Assembly: GCA_959019775.1 (NCBI GenBank)
Contig: CAUEPS010000025.1
Coordinates: 1 to 21,578, forward strand
Direction: 5' to 3'
DNA: 21,578 nucleotides
Source: an uncultured Collinsella sp.
Lineage (GTDB): Bacteria; Actinomycetota; Coriobacteriia; Coriobacteriales; Coriobacteriaceae
Shown here: one piece after another, positions 5,875-12,503 of the stretch
Position numbering within the stretch: position 1 is the stretch's first letter
How the letters are laid out: every line of letters begins with the position of its first letter
Position numbers and translations under genes: made by a program
The notes under the pieces: model-generated
What the model was told of the DNA's origin: nothing
What the model saw: only the letters and a program-made list of their open reading frames with translations
The model's database searches: none

Positions 5875-7950
5875 ATGGGTGCTCCCAAGACCGGCAATGT
5901 AAGGAACGTGGTGCTCGTAGGCCAAGGCGGGGTGGGCAAGACTTCACTCGCCGAGGCCATGCTCCACCTTTCTGGCAAGACCGCCCGCCTGGGCGGCCAC
6001 GACGGCACCAAGCCCACGCTCGACTATGACCCCGAAGAGGTCAAGCGTGCATTTTCCATCTCGACGACCATTGCACCGATCGACTGGAAGGGCGCGCGCA
6101 TCAATGTGCTCGATGCCCCGTGCTACCCCGATTTTATCGGCGACGCCTTTGCCGCGATGAGTGTTTGCGAGACAGCTCTGTTTGTGGTCGACGCCGAGGC
6201 TGGCCCGCAGCCTACGACGGTTAAGCTCTGGTATGCCGCCGAGGACCTGCGCCTGGCGCGTGCGGTGTTCGTAAACCGCCTGTCGCGCCCCGAGGCCAGC
6301 TTTGCGACCACGATGGACCTGCTGCAGGAGCGCTTTGGCACGCGCCTGGGCGCCGTGACCCTTCCCTGGGGCGAGGGCGAGGACTTTGACGGCATCATCG
6401 ACCTGGTGCGCATGAAGGCGCGCCATTGCAACGGCGCCGAGGCCGTTGAGTCGGAGATTCCCGAGGAGTATCGTGCCCAGGCCGAGGAGGCCCATGACCA
6501 TCTGTGCGAGCTGGTGGCCGAGGCTGACGACGAACTGATGATGAAGTACTTGGAAGGCGAGGAGACGCTGACGCAGGAGGAGCTCGAAGGCCTGCTGTCG
6601 AAGGCGATCGCCGAGCGCATCTTTGTGCCGGTCTTTGCGGGCGATTGCATCAAGGAGCAGGGCGTCAACTCGCTGATGGACGACATCGCCACGTACTTCC
6701 CGGCGCCGACCGACTATGGCGAGATGCCGCTCATTGACGGCGATTCGCTTAAGATCTCGAGTGACGATGACCGCCCGGTGGCCTTTGTGTTTAAGACCCT
6801 GGCCGATCCTCAGCAGGGTCGCATCAGCTTTATCAAGGTGCTGACGGGCACGCTTGAGCCGGGCCTTGAGCTGATCAACGCGCGTACCCGCAAGAGCGAT
6901 CGTCTGGCCCACCTGTATGTGATGTGCGGCCGCGACATGACCGAGGTCGGTCACGCCTATGCCGGCGACATCATCGTGGCGCCCAAGCTGGCGGCCGAGA
7001 CGGGCGATACGCTCTCCATTACCGGTAAGGTCGAGGCTGCGGCGTTTAAGTTCCCCAACTCGCAGTACCGCATTGCCATCGAGGCCGAGAACCGTGGCGA
7101 CGAAGAGAAGCTCTATACGTTTATCGAGAAGGCGTGCAAGGCTGATCCGACCATGAGCATCGATCGTGACGAGGAAACGGGCCAGACTATCATCTCCGCC
7201 GTTGGTGAGGCGCAGGTTTCGGTGCTGCTCAACCGTTTGGAGGATCGCACCAAGGTCGTGGCCAAGAGCGTGCCGATCCGCATTCCGTATCGCGAGACCA
7301 TCCGCCGCACGGCGAGCGCCCAGGGTCGCCACAAGAAGCAGACCGGTGGCGCCGGTCAGTACGGCGACTGCTGGCTGCGCGTGGAGCCGCTTATTGGGCC
7401 CGACGGCACGAGCGACGGCTACGAGTTTGTGGATGAGGTCGTGGGTGGCCGCATTCCGCGCTCGCTGATCCCCGCCGTGGACAAGGGTGTCCAGGAGACC
7501 ATGAAGGACGGCATCATTGCCGGCTACCCGCTCACGGGCATTCGCGTGGCTGTGTACGACGGCTCGTATCACAGCGTCGACTCCAACGAGATGGCGTTCC
7601 GCGCGGCGGCTCGCATCGGCCTGCGCAAGGCATGCGCCGATGCCGACCCGGTGGTGCTGGAGCCCATCGAGGAAATCACGGTGACTATTCCCGAGAGCTA
7701 CGCCGGCGCCGTGATGGGCGACATCTCGGCCTCGCGCGGTCGCGTGACAGGCATGGAGACCGATGAGCGCGGCGATACCGTGGTCATTGCCCAGGCACCG
7801 CTGGCCGAGCTGACGGATTATTCGACGCGCCTGCGCTCCATCACGCGCGGCACGGGCGACTTTACCATGAAGCCCGCTGGCTACGAGCAGGTTCCCTATG
7901 ACGTTCAGGCCAAGCTGGTGGAGCGCTATGAGGAGGGTCGCGCCAAGTAG
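5875..7950 (+). CDS. elongation factor G-like GTPase (EF-G2 type) with altered G motifs
   Basis: This 691-residue protein has the full EF-G layout: GTPase domain (about 1-270), beta-barrel domain II (about 300-385), domain III, domain IV (RHKKQTGGAGQYG; DGSYHSVDSNEMAFRAA) and domain V (about 605-685, with VMGDISASRGRV). It is not the housekeeping factor. The P-loop is GQGGVGKTS (16-24). G3 reads DAPC (80-83) rather than DTPG, and G4 reads NRLS (134-137) rather than NKxD. These are the positions for gamma-phosphate sensing and guanine specificity. The sequence fits the EF-G2/FusA-like group of actinobacteria, whose function is unsettled. ATG 5875 follows a perfect AAGGAGG (5863-5869); the open frame upstream to 5764 has no EF-G similarity. 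It has its own promoter candidate and terminator. Confidence 0.85.
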   Translation: MGAPKTGNVRNVVLVGQGGVGKTSLAEAMLHLSGKTARLGGHDGTKPTLDYDPEEVKRAFSISTTIAPIDWKGARINVLDAPCYPDFIGDAFAAMSVCETALFVVDAEAGPQPTTVKLWYAAEDLRLARAVFVNRLSRPEASFATTMDLLQERFGTRLGAVTLPWGEGEDFDGIIDLVRMKARHCNGAEAVESEIPEEYRAQAEEAHDHLCELVAEADDELMMKYLEGEETLTQEELEGLLSKAIAERIFVPVFAGDCIKEQGVNSLMDDIATYFPAPTDYGEMPLIDGDSLKISSDDDRPVAFVFKTLADPQQGRISFIKVLTGTLEPGLELINARTRKSDRLAHLYVMCGRDMTEVGHAYAGDIIVAPKLAAETGDTLSITGKVEAAAFKFPNSQYRIAIEAENRGDEEKLYTFIEKACKADPTMSIDRDEETGQTIISAVGEAQVSVLLNRLEDRTKVVAKSVPIRIPYRETIRRTASAQGRHKKQTGGAGQYGDCWLRVEPLIGPDGTSDGYEFVDEVVGGRIPRSLIPAVDKGVQETMKDGIIAGYPLTGIRVAVYDGSYHSVDSNEMAFRAAARIGLRKACADADPVVLEPIEEITVTIPESYAGAVMGDISASRGRVTGMETDERGDTVVIAQAPLAELTDYSTRLRSITRGTGDFTMKPAGYEQVPYDVQAKLVERYEEGRAK

Positions 7951-7985
7951 CGTGCGATTTTGCCTGCAATGTAGGTGCTGACGAA

Positions 7986-8019
7986 AAGGCCACCCTGGGT
8001 AACCGGGGCGGCCTTATTT
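7986..8019 (+). terminator. intrinsic terminator after the EF-G-like gene
   Basis: AAGGCCACCC (7986-7995) pairs with GGGCGGCCTT (8006-8015), one internal mismatch, followed by ATTTG. It is 35 bases past the stop and may also act against the convergent nuclease transcript. Confidence 0.6.
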
Positions 8020-8079
8020 GATTCCTTGGGGACGGAGGAAAACGGATCATTTTTTGGGTTACGGGCAGCTTGGTCGGCC

Positions 8080-9063
8080 CTAAACTCCCGAGGTCTGGTT
8101 GCGGCCGGTGGCGTAGTCGATCTGCACGTGCGGCTGCAGGTTGTAGCAGTATACGTGGAAGCAGAGGGTCTTGCCGTGGTCCTCGACCGATTGCGCCTCA
8201 AGGCGCACGCCACGGCAGACAAGTTCCTCTTCGTTATACATGGGCGTGACACGGTAGAGCACATGGTTACCCGTATCGCGGATGTAGCCGAGAATCTGCT
8301 CTTCAAACGGCAGCATGCCCGTCTCGTTGAGATAACGCGTGCCGGTGAGGAGATTCTTGCGGTTGGCGTTTTCGCCGCAGAGCGACCAGGCGATGAGGTG
8401 GCAGCGGTTGTAGAGGCTCTGGCCCGGAATAAAGTCGTAGCGCTGCTGGTGCCAACCGGCAGGATGGATGCGCGAGATATCGCCGCGCTTTCCCTGTCCG
8501 AGCGACTCGGGGCCTACGCAGGCGAGCGCCTTGCGAGTGCGACCCAGGCTGTCGAGCTTGGAGAATTTCTTAAAGCAGCCCTCTTCGGTGGCGCGATCGT
8601 ATTCATCGAGTGTGAATGATGGCGTGCCGAGCGGGTGCGTGCTGTCGGCGCGAAGGGCAACGTAGGGGTTGCCGGCGTAGTCGGGAATGCTGCTGAGATA
8701 TACGCCGCGGGTGCGGTTAAGGTCGGGGTTTTCGACCTCGTCGATGGGGGTGGCGGCGCTGTCTGTGGAAGTGTCGTCACCGGTGTCGGTTGCGGCGGAT
8801 TCAGAGCTATCGCCAGAGTCATGGCCATTTTGAGAGTCCGAAGAGCTCGCTGTTCCCGATTCGAGCCGGGCAACCAGGTCTGCTTCGTCGTCGGTGCGGC
8901 TGGGACTCTCGTTTTGTTTTTCGGCCAGAGCCGCCGCCTGCTCATCGCTTTGCGGCGACAGCAGCTTGGGAGCTCCGTCGAGCGATCCCGTAAACAGCGC
9001 AAACCCCAGCACCACGGCGGTGCCGATGGAAAGTACTTGCTTGTAGGCGGACTTGCGCGACAT
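8080..9063 (-). CDS. exported or membrane-anchored DNA/RNA non-specific endonuclease (DNA-entry nuclease type)
   Basis: This 327-residue protein has an N-terminal hydrophobic segment (about 9-25, LSIGTAVVLGFALFTGS), either an uncleaved anchor or a signal peptide. A low-complexity acidic Ser/Asp/Thr linker follows (about 38-110), then a C-terminal nuclease domain. The core reads YNRCHLIAWSLCGENANRKN then LLTGTRYLNETGMLPFE, matching the EndA/Endonuclease_NS_2 pattern: the His of RCHL is the expected general base (DRGH in classical NucA enzymes, here NRCH) and the Asn of GENAN the expected metal ligand. The role would be degradation of extracellular nucleic acid or processing of incoming DNA outside the membrane. 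ATG 9063 has AGGAG at good spacing, but that site lies inside a strong hairpin. No competence gene is adjacent, so a role in DNA uptake is only suggested by family. Confidence 0.85.
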   Translation of the reverse strand: MSRKSAYKQVLSIGTAVVLGFALFTGSLDGAPKLLSPQSDEQAAALAEKQNESPSRTDDEADLVARLESGTASSSDSQNGHDSGDSSESAATDTGDDTSTDSAATPIDEVENPDLNRTRGVYLSSIPDYAGNPYVALRADSTHPLGTPSFTLDEYDRATEEGCFKKFSKLDSLGRTRKALACVGPESLGQGKRGDISRIHPAGWHQQRYDFIPGQSLYNRCHLIAWSLCGENANRKNLLTGTRYLNETGMLPFEEQILGYIRDTGNHVLYRVTPMYNEEELVCRGVRLEAQSVEDHGKTLCFHVYCYNLQPHVQIDYATGRNQTSGV

Positions 9064-9066
9064 TGA

Positions 9067-9111
9067 GGCTCCTGGCTAGACGGTTGGGAATCTACCAGTC
9101 TAGCAGGAGCC
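9067..9111 (-). promoter_or_regulatory. hairpin enclosing the nuclease ribosome binding site
   Basis: In the minus-strand transcript GGCTCCTGCTAGAC (9111-9098) pairs with GTCTAGCCAGGAGCC (9081-9067). This gives 14 base pairs with one bulged C and a 16-nt loop. The 3' arm holds the AGGAG ribosome binding site and ends three bases before the ATG. Confidence 0.7.
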
Positions 9112-9129
9112 GGCAGGGGCCGTTCTATC

Positions 9130-9156
9130 GAACAAATACTTAAGATTTGGAACAAA
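9130..9156 (-). promoter_or_regulatory. paired direct repeats TTTGTTC upstream of the nuclease gene
   Basis: GAACAAA occurs at 9130-9136 and 9150-9156 (TTTGTTC on the coding strand), exactly 20 bases apart, about two helical turns. They flank AAATACTTAAGATTT, itself nearly palindromic. This suits an activator or repressor site near the nuclease promoter; no clear -35/-10 was fixed. Confidence 0.35.
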
Positions 9157-9213
9157 CGCTACTGGTTCATTTGCCTCATATGGAGCTGCGGCGGTTGTGA
9201 ATGTGGGGCTATT

Positions 9214-9269
9214 CGGCGTTTCCCCAGATAAAACCTGCCAAAATAAACCTGTCCCTTTTTGGCAGGTTA
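9214..9269 (-). repeat. GGGACAGG-loop hairpin repeat, copy A (end of larE)
   Basis: Perfect 12-bp stem (9232-9243 with 9257-9268) with a 13-nt loop that reads AGGGACAGGTTTA on the minus strand. The 47 bases 9223-9269 are identical to copy C, and 9214-9268 matches copy B with one indel and one substitution. The larE stop codon TAA is the first three bases of the repeat. It may act as a 3' hairpin for larE. Confidence 0.9.
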
Positions 9270-10145
9270 CTGGTTCATGTTGCCGTGGATGTAGGGGGTA
9301 ACCTCGGGGGAGATATGGTCGCAGCCCAGCCCGCGCAGCGCGGACTCGATGGCGGCGGGCAGCGGGGTCTTGCCCTCGGCATCGACGGCGGTGCCGCCGA
9401 GCGCGGCAATCTTGGCGACATCTGCGGGTGCGGCCTCGATATGCATGCAGCCGCCGACCAAGCGCGCGCGTACCTGTGCCAGGTCAAGATCGTGCAGGTA
9501 GTCCTCGCAGGTGCGGATCAAATCGACCTTCTCGCGCGTAAGCTCCTCGCCCGTGGGGACGCGGGTGGCAAGACATGCTCCCGCCGGCAGGTTCCAAACG
9601 GGATAGCCCCATGCGCGCAGCAGCTCGCGCTCTTCGTCCTTGGTAAAGCCGACCTCCATGAGAGGGGAGCGTACGCCGAGCTCTTCTGCCGCACGCATGC
9701 CGGGGCGGTAGTCACCGCGATCGCTTGCATTGCTGCCATCGATGACGGTGGGAAAGCCGAGCGACTTGGCGTGGTTGACGATGGCGGTAAAGCCGGCGTG
9801 CTTGCAGTGGTAGCAGCGATTAGCATCGTTGCAGGCTACTTGGGGGAGCTGCAGCTGATCCACCGAAAGATTGAGCACGGGGAGCTTAAAATGCGGCCCC
9901 TCATTGGCCTGTCCATCAACGGACTGCTCAAACGAAGTCTGTTCGGGCGTGCCGATGAGCGGCGTGGTGAGATGGATGAGGAGGGTATTGGTAGGCATGA
10001 TGCGGGCGCACACGGCGGCCAAAAAGCTGCTGTCAACGCCGCCGGAAAACCCGATGGCCACGCGCCCGTATGCCAAAAGCAGCTGTTCGAGCGCCGATAG
10101 CTTGTCTTGAAGCTCCTCTGCGGGTGCCGTGGTGTCTAAAATCAT
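9267..10145 (-). CDS. larE: ATP-dependent sacrificial sulfur transferase LarE
   Basis: This 292-residue protein has the PP-loop ATP pyrophosphatase motif SGGVDSS (34-40). Further landmarks are NRCYHCK (110-115), the RSPLMEVGFTKDE segment (159-171), and ACLATRVPTGEELT (190-203). Cys191 is at the place of the cysteine that donates its sulfur in L. plantarum LarE. LarE adenylates the carboxylated pyridinium dinucleotide made by LarB and transfers sulfur to it, on the way to the nickel-pincer cofactor of LarA-type racemases. No larA, larB or larC lies in the window. In the minus-strand transcript AAGGAACG precedes ATG 10145. The stop codon lies inside repeat copy A. It is divergent from the HAD gene across a 173-base gap. 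Confidence 0.85.
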   Translation of the reverse strand: MILDTTAPAEELQDKLSALEQLLLAYGRVAIGFSGGVDSSFLAAVCARIMPTNTLLIHLTTPLIGTPEQTSFEQSVDGQANEGPHFKLPVLNLSVDQLQLPQVACNDANRCYHCKHAGFTAIVNHAKSLGFPTVIDGSNASDRGDYRPGMRAAEELGVRSPLMEVGFTKDEERELLRAWGYPVWNLPAGACLATRVPTGEELTREKVDLIRTCEDYLHDLDLAQVRARLVGGCMHIEAAPADVAKIAALGGTAVDAEGKTPLPAAIESALRGLGCDHISPEVTPYIHGNMNQ

Positions 10146-10318
10146 GAAACGTTCCTTATCGTTGAGTACTCGATCGAAAACTATAATCCTAATGCGTTAC
10201 TTGCCATAAGACTTCTATCTGTGTAACGAAAGTGCAATATGGCATATACGTTATATACAAGTTGCCAAATGCGGTAGAGTTGCAGCAACGCGACAGCGAG
10301 AGTCGATGGGGGATCGAT

Positions 10319-10969
10319 ATGATCAAGGCTGTTATTTTTGACATGGATGGAACGCTGGTCGATACCGAGCGTTTGGGGATTAAGGCCTGGAAGGCAGGCG
10401 CCGCTGAGCTGGGGCTCGCGATTGATGAAGCGCTGATCCATCAGTTTATCGGCCGCACGCTGCCCGATGTCATGGACATCCTCGATAGGCATTACGGCAG
10501 CCATGAAACCACCGAGGCGGTCTATGTCCGCCACAAGGAGATTCGCGACGAGATGGTCAAGACCGAGCTGGAGCTTAAGGCCGGCGCCGCCGAGTGCCTA
10601 GACGAGCTGCTGGCTGCGGGCTATCACGTGGGCCTAGCGACGTCGTCGCGCCTCGTTACGGCCGAGCGCAACCTTAAGATGGTCGGTCTTTTTGACAAGT
10701 TTGAAACGGTAACGTGTGGCGAGGACGTCGTGCACGGCAAGCCCGACCCCGAGATGTATCTGCTCGCCTGCGAGCGTGCGGGCTTTGCCCCCGAGGAGTG
10801 CGCCGTGGTCGAGGATTCGCGCAATGGTTGCGTCTCGGGCATCACGGCCGGCTGCCACGTCTTTGCCGTCCCCGATATTGTGCCGCTGCCGCAGGACGTG
10901 GTGGATGGCTGCGAGGCCGTGCTCGATACGTTGTTCGACCTGGCGGCGGCAATCAAGACTGTGCGCTAG
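10319..10969 (+). CDS. HAD-superfamily hydrolase, subfamily IA (beta-phosphoglucomutase/phosphatase-like)
   Basis: This 216-residue protein has motif I DMDGT (8-12, nucleophile Asp8 and acid Asp10), a helical cap (about 15-85), motif II ATSSR (107-111), motif III Lys141 in GKPDPEMY, and motif IV VVEDSRNG (163-170). The arrangement and length are those of the Pgm/YniC/YcjU group. These are cytosolic enzymes that dephosphorylate sugar phosphates or isomerise hexose 1-phosphates. The substrate is not deducible. ATG 10319 is preceded by GGGGGA; the open frame up to 10232 has no family residues. It is a single gene ending at a very strong terminator shared with the convergent LacI-type gene. Confidence 0.85.
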   Translation: MIKAVIFDMDGTLVDTERLGIKAWKAGAAELGLAIDEALIHQFIGRTLPDVMDILDRHYGSHETTEAVYVRHKEIRDEMVKTELELKAGAAECLDELLAAGYHVGLATSSRLVTAERNLKMVGLFDKFETVTCGEDVVHGKPDPEMYLLACERAGFAPEECAVVEDSRNGCVSGITAGCHVFAVPDIVPLPQDVVDGCEAVLDTLFDLAAAIKTVR

Positions 10970-11007
10970 AAAATTGCGGCGTTGAAACGAGCGATTGCTC
11001 ACGTTTG

Positions 11008-11057
11008 CGCTTAAGCAAAAGGGGTCCGGCAATGGTCGGGCCCCTTTTGCTTAAGCG
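11008..11057. terminator. bidirectional terminator with a 21-bp stem
   Basis: The arms 11008-11028 and 11037-11057 pair over 21 positions with one G-T wobble and an 8-nt loop. AAAA precedes the G-run on the left and TTTT follows the C-run on the right inside the stem, so both strands see a GC core and a U-tract. It separates convergent HAD and LacI-type genes. Confidence 0.85.
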
Positions 11058-11082
11058 GCGACTTAGCATACTCGCGGGCGTG

Positions 11083-12192
11083 CTATAGATACGCACCGAG
11101 GTTGATGGCCGTGGCGTCGGTCTGGCTGCTTGCCTGGGTGCTGGCGCGTTCCAGTAGGAACGGACGTACCAGTTCTTGGCGGTTGATATCCTCGGCGGCG
11201 ACTGCGGTGACGGTACGCGCTGCGGAGCCGACACGGATATGCTTGGTCTTTGCCGGGGCCTTGTTCTCAATTTGCTCCATGAGCAATTGAACGCCCTTGC
11301 GGCCAATCTCGTAGCCCGGGGGCGCTACCGTAGTGAGCGGGACCGATCCGCTCCAAGCGAGCGGGTTGCCGTCACATCCGGCCACGCGTACTTGCCCGGG
11401 GACAGAGATGCCCTTGTCGACCAGTGCCGAAACGACGCCCGAGGCCAACACATCGGTCAGGCCGACGACAAAATCGGGACGTTCGTCCGCGGGGCGCTCG
11501 GCGATTTGGGCACCGATGCCGTAGCCGTCGGCGGCGGTATTCCATTCGCCGGCGTCGATGACTTCGATCTTGATATCGGGGTGCAGGGCGAGCGCCTTAT
11601 GAATGCCAAGGACGCGCAGGGTGAGTTGCATAAATGCTGCTCGGCCGACGACGACAATATGGTGCGCGCCGCGGGCGATGGCAAGTTCGGCAATGATGCG
11701 ACCCTGGGCCTCATTGTCGGCCGCTACGTAGTAGCCGGGCTCGGAGCAATGGATGTCCAGATGGACGATCGGCACGGGCATCTTGGTCATGGCGGGGTGC
11801 CAGTCGGGGGATGCCATGGGCTGAACCATGACGCCGGACATCTGGGTGCCCATAAAGTAGCGCAGGTAATGATCCTCGAGAATATCGTCGTTATCGGCGT
11901 TGGCGATGAGCAAGTCGTAGCCGTGCTTGCGGGCCTCGTTGTGGGCGCCGCTGGCGATTTGGAGCGAAAAGCCGTGATCGAGACGGGGGAGCACCAGGCC
12001 AAAGGACTTGGTGGCGCCGCCCGCGAGCTGACGGGCGCTTTGGTTGGGCAGGTAGCCAAGGCGATTGATGGTCTCGTTGATGAGCTTGAGGGTCTCGGGG
12101 CGCAGCTTTTCGGGGTGGTTGAGCGCGTTGGAAACCGTGCCCAACGAAACCCCGGCCTCGCGCGCGACGTCGCTGATTTTTACCTTTGCCAT
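11083..12192 (-). CDS. LacI-family transcriptional regulator
   Basis: This 369-residue protein begins MAKVKISDVAREAGVSLGTVSNALN, a textbook LacI helix-turn-helix (residues 5-25) with hinge helix. A periplasmic-binding-protein-like effector domain (about 60-335) follows, with FGLVLP and VVGLTDVLASGVVSAL at expected places. It is a cytosolic DNA-binding protein, normally a repressor that responds to a sugar or nucleoside. ATG 12192 has AAAGGGG upstream. An open frame extends to 12393 but reads through two GGGACAGG repeats and is rejected. A near-palindrome with a central CG (12203-12216) in its own leader suggests autoregulation. No sugar transport gene is adjacent, so the regulon is unknown. 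Confidence 0.9.
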   Translation of the reverse strand: MAKVKISDVAREAGVSLGTVSNALNHPEKLRPETLKLINETINRLGYLPNQSARQLAGGATKSFGLVLPRLDHGFSLQIASGAHNEARKHGYDLLIANADNDDILEDHYLRYFMGTQMSGVMVQPMASPDWHPAMTKMPVPIVHLDIHCSEPGYYVAADNEAQGRIIAELAIARGAHHIVVVGRAAFMQLTLRVLGIHKALALHPDIKIEVIDAGEWNTAADGYGIGAQIAERPADERPDFVVGLTDVLASGVVSALVDKGISVPGQVRVAGCDGNPLAWSGSVPLTTVAPPGYEIGRKGVQLLMEQIENKAPAKTKHIRVGSAARTVTAVAAEDINRQELVRPFLLERASTQASSQTDATAINLGAYL

Positions 12193-12202
12193 AGCGGCCC
12201 CT

Positions 12203-12233
12203 TTGATGCGTTTCAAGTACAAGCCAGATTGTA
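12203..12233 (-). promoter_or_regulatory. promoter -10 and candidate LacI-type autoregulatory site
   Basis: On the minus strand TACAAT (12233-12228) is a good -10. Just downstream lies TTGATGCGTTTCAA (plus strand 12203-12216), an imperfect palindrome with the central CG step typical of LacI-family operators (5 of 7 positions symmetric). No convincing -35 was found; that region falls in repeat copy B. Confidence 0.4.
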
Positions 12234-12240
12234 GCATCCC

Positions 12241-12295
12241 AAACCTACCAAAAAGGGACAGGTTTATTTTGGCAGGTTTATCTGGGGAAACGCCG
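12241..12295 (+). repeat. GGGACAGG-loop hairpin repeat, copy B1
   Basis: AACCTACCAAAA (12242-12253) and TTTTGGCAGGTT (12267-12278) form the 12-bp stem with one mismatch, A-C on the plus strand and G-U on the minus strand. The 13-nt loop is AGGGACAGGTTTA. It shares the flank TATCTGGGGAAACGCCG with copy A. It lies 48 bases upstream of the LacI-type start, reading GGGACAGG on the plus strand. Confidence 0.88.
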
Positions 12296-12306
12296 TTGCC
12301 AGCGCG

Positions 12307-12341
12307 ACCACCACGAAGGGGACAGGTGCTTTTGTGGTGGT
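12307..12341 (+). repeat. GGGACAGG-loop hairpin, copy B2 with a different stem
   Basis: ACCACCACGAA (12307-12317) pairs with TTTGTGGTGGT (12331-12341), 11 pairs with one G-T wobble. The loop is again 13 nt and holds GGGACAGGT. The stem sequence is unrelated to copies A, B1 and C. It sits in tandem and in the same orientation as B1. Confidence 0.75.
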
Positions 12342-12503
12342 TTGGACCGGCTGGACGTGTGTGCATCGGGTGGTATCTAAGTTGAGATACCACTTCTGGT
12401 ATATCAGCTTGCGTTTGCGTGAGTACAATACTCGAACGTTATACGTCTCAGCGCCCCCTGTGCGTGGACGTCTTGCAGTCACGCGAACGAAGGGATTTAT
12501 CCT
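12342..12503 (+). promoter_or_regulatory. upstream region of glmS
   Basis: The hairpin GTGGTATCT-AAGTTG-AGATACCAC (12370-12393, 9-bp stem) is clear. GAGTA-CAA-TACTC (12421-12433) surrounds a possible -10 TACAAT (12424-12429), and TATACG lies at 12440-12445, but no good -35 was found for either. No glmS ribozyme core was recognised. The ribosome binding site is weak (GAAGGGAT before ATG 12504). Confidence 0.4.

Noticed and set aside
5944..7572. 542-codon open frame on the minus strand over the EF-G-like gene
   Set aside because: Antisense shadow with His/Arg/Leu-biased composition; the sense frame matches EF-G throughout.
12193..12393. N-terminal extension of the LacI-type regulator
   Set aside because: It is the translation of repeats B1 and B2; the HTH begins at the usual place after ATG 12192.
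12342..12503. glmS ribozyme
   Set aside because: The conserved core and pseudoknot elements could not be found, only a simple 9-bp hairpin; the family is mainly from Firmicutes.
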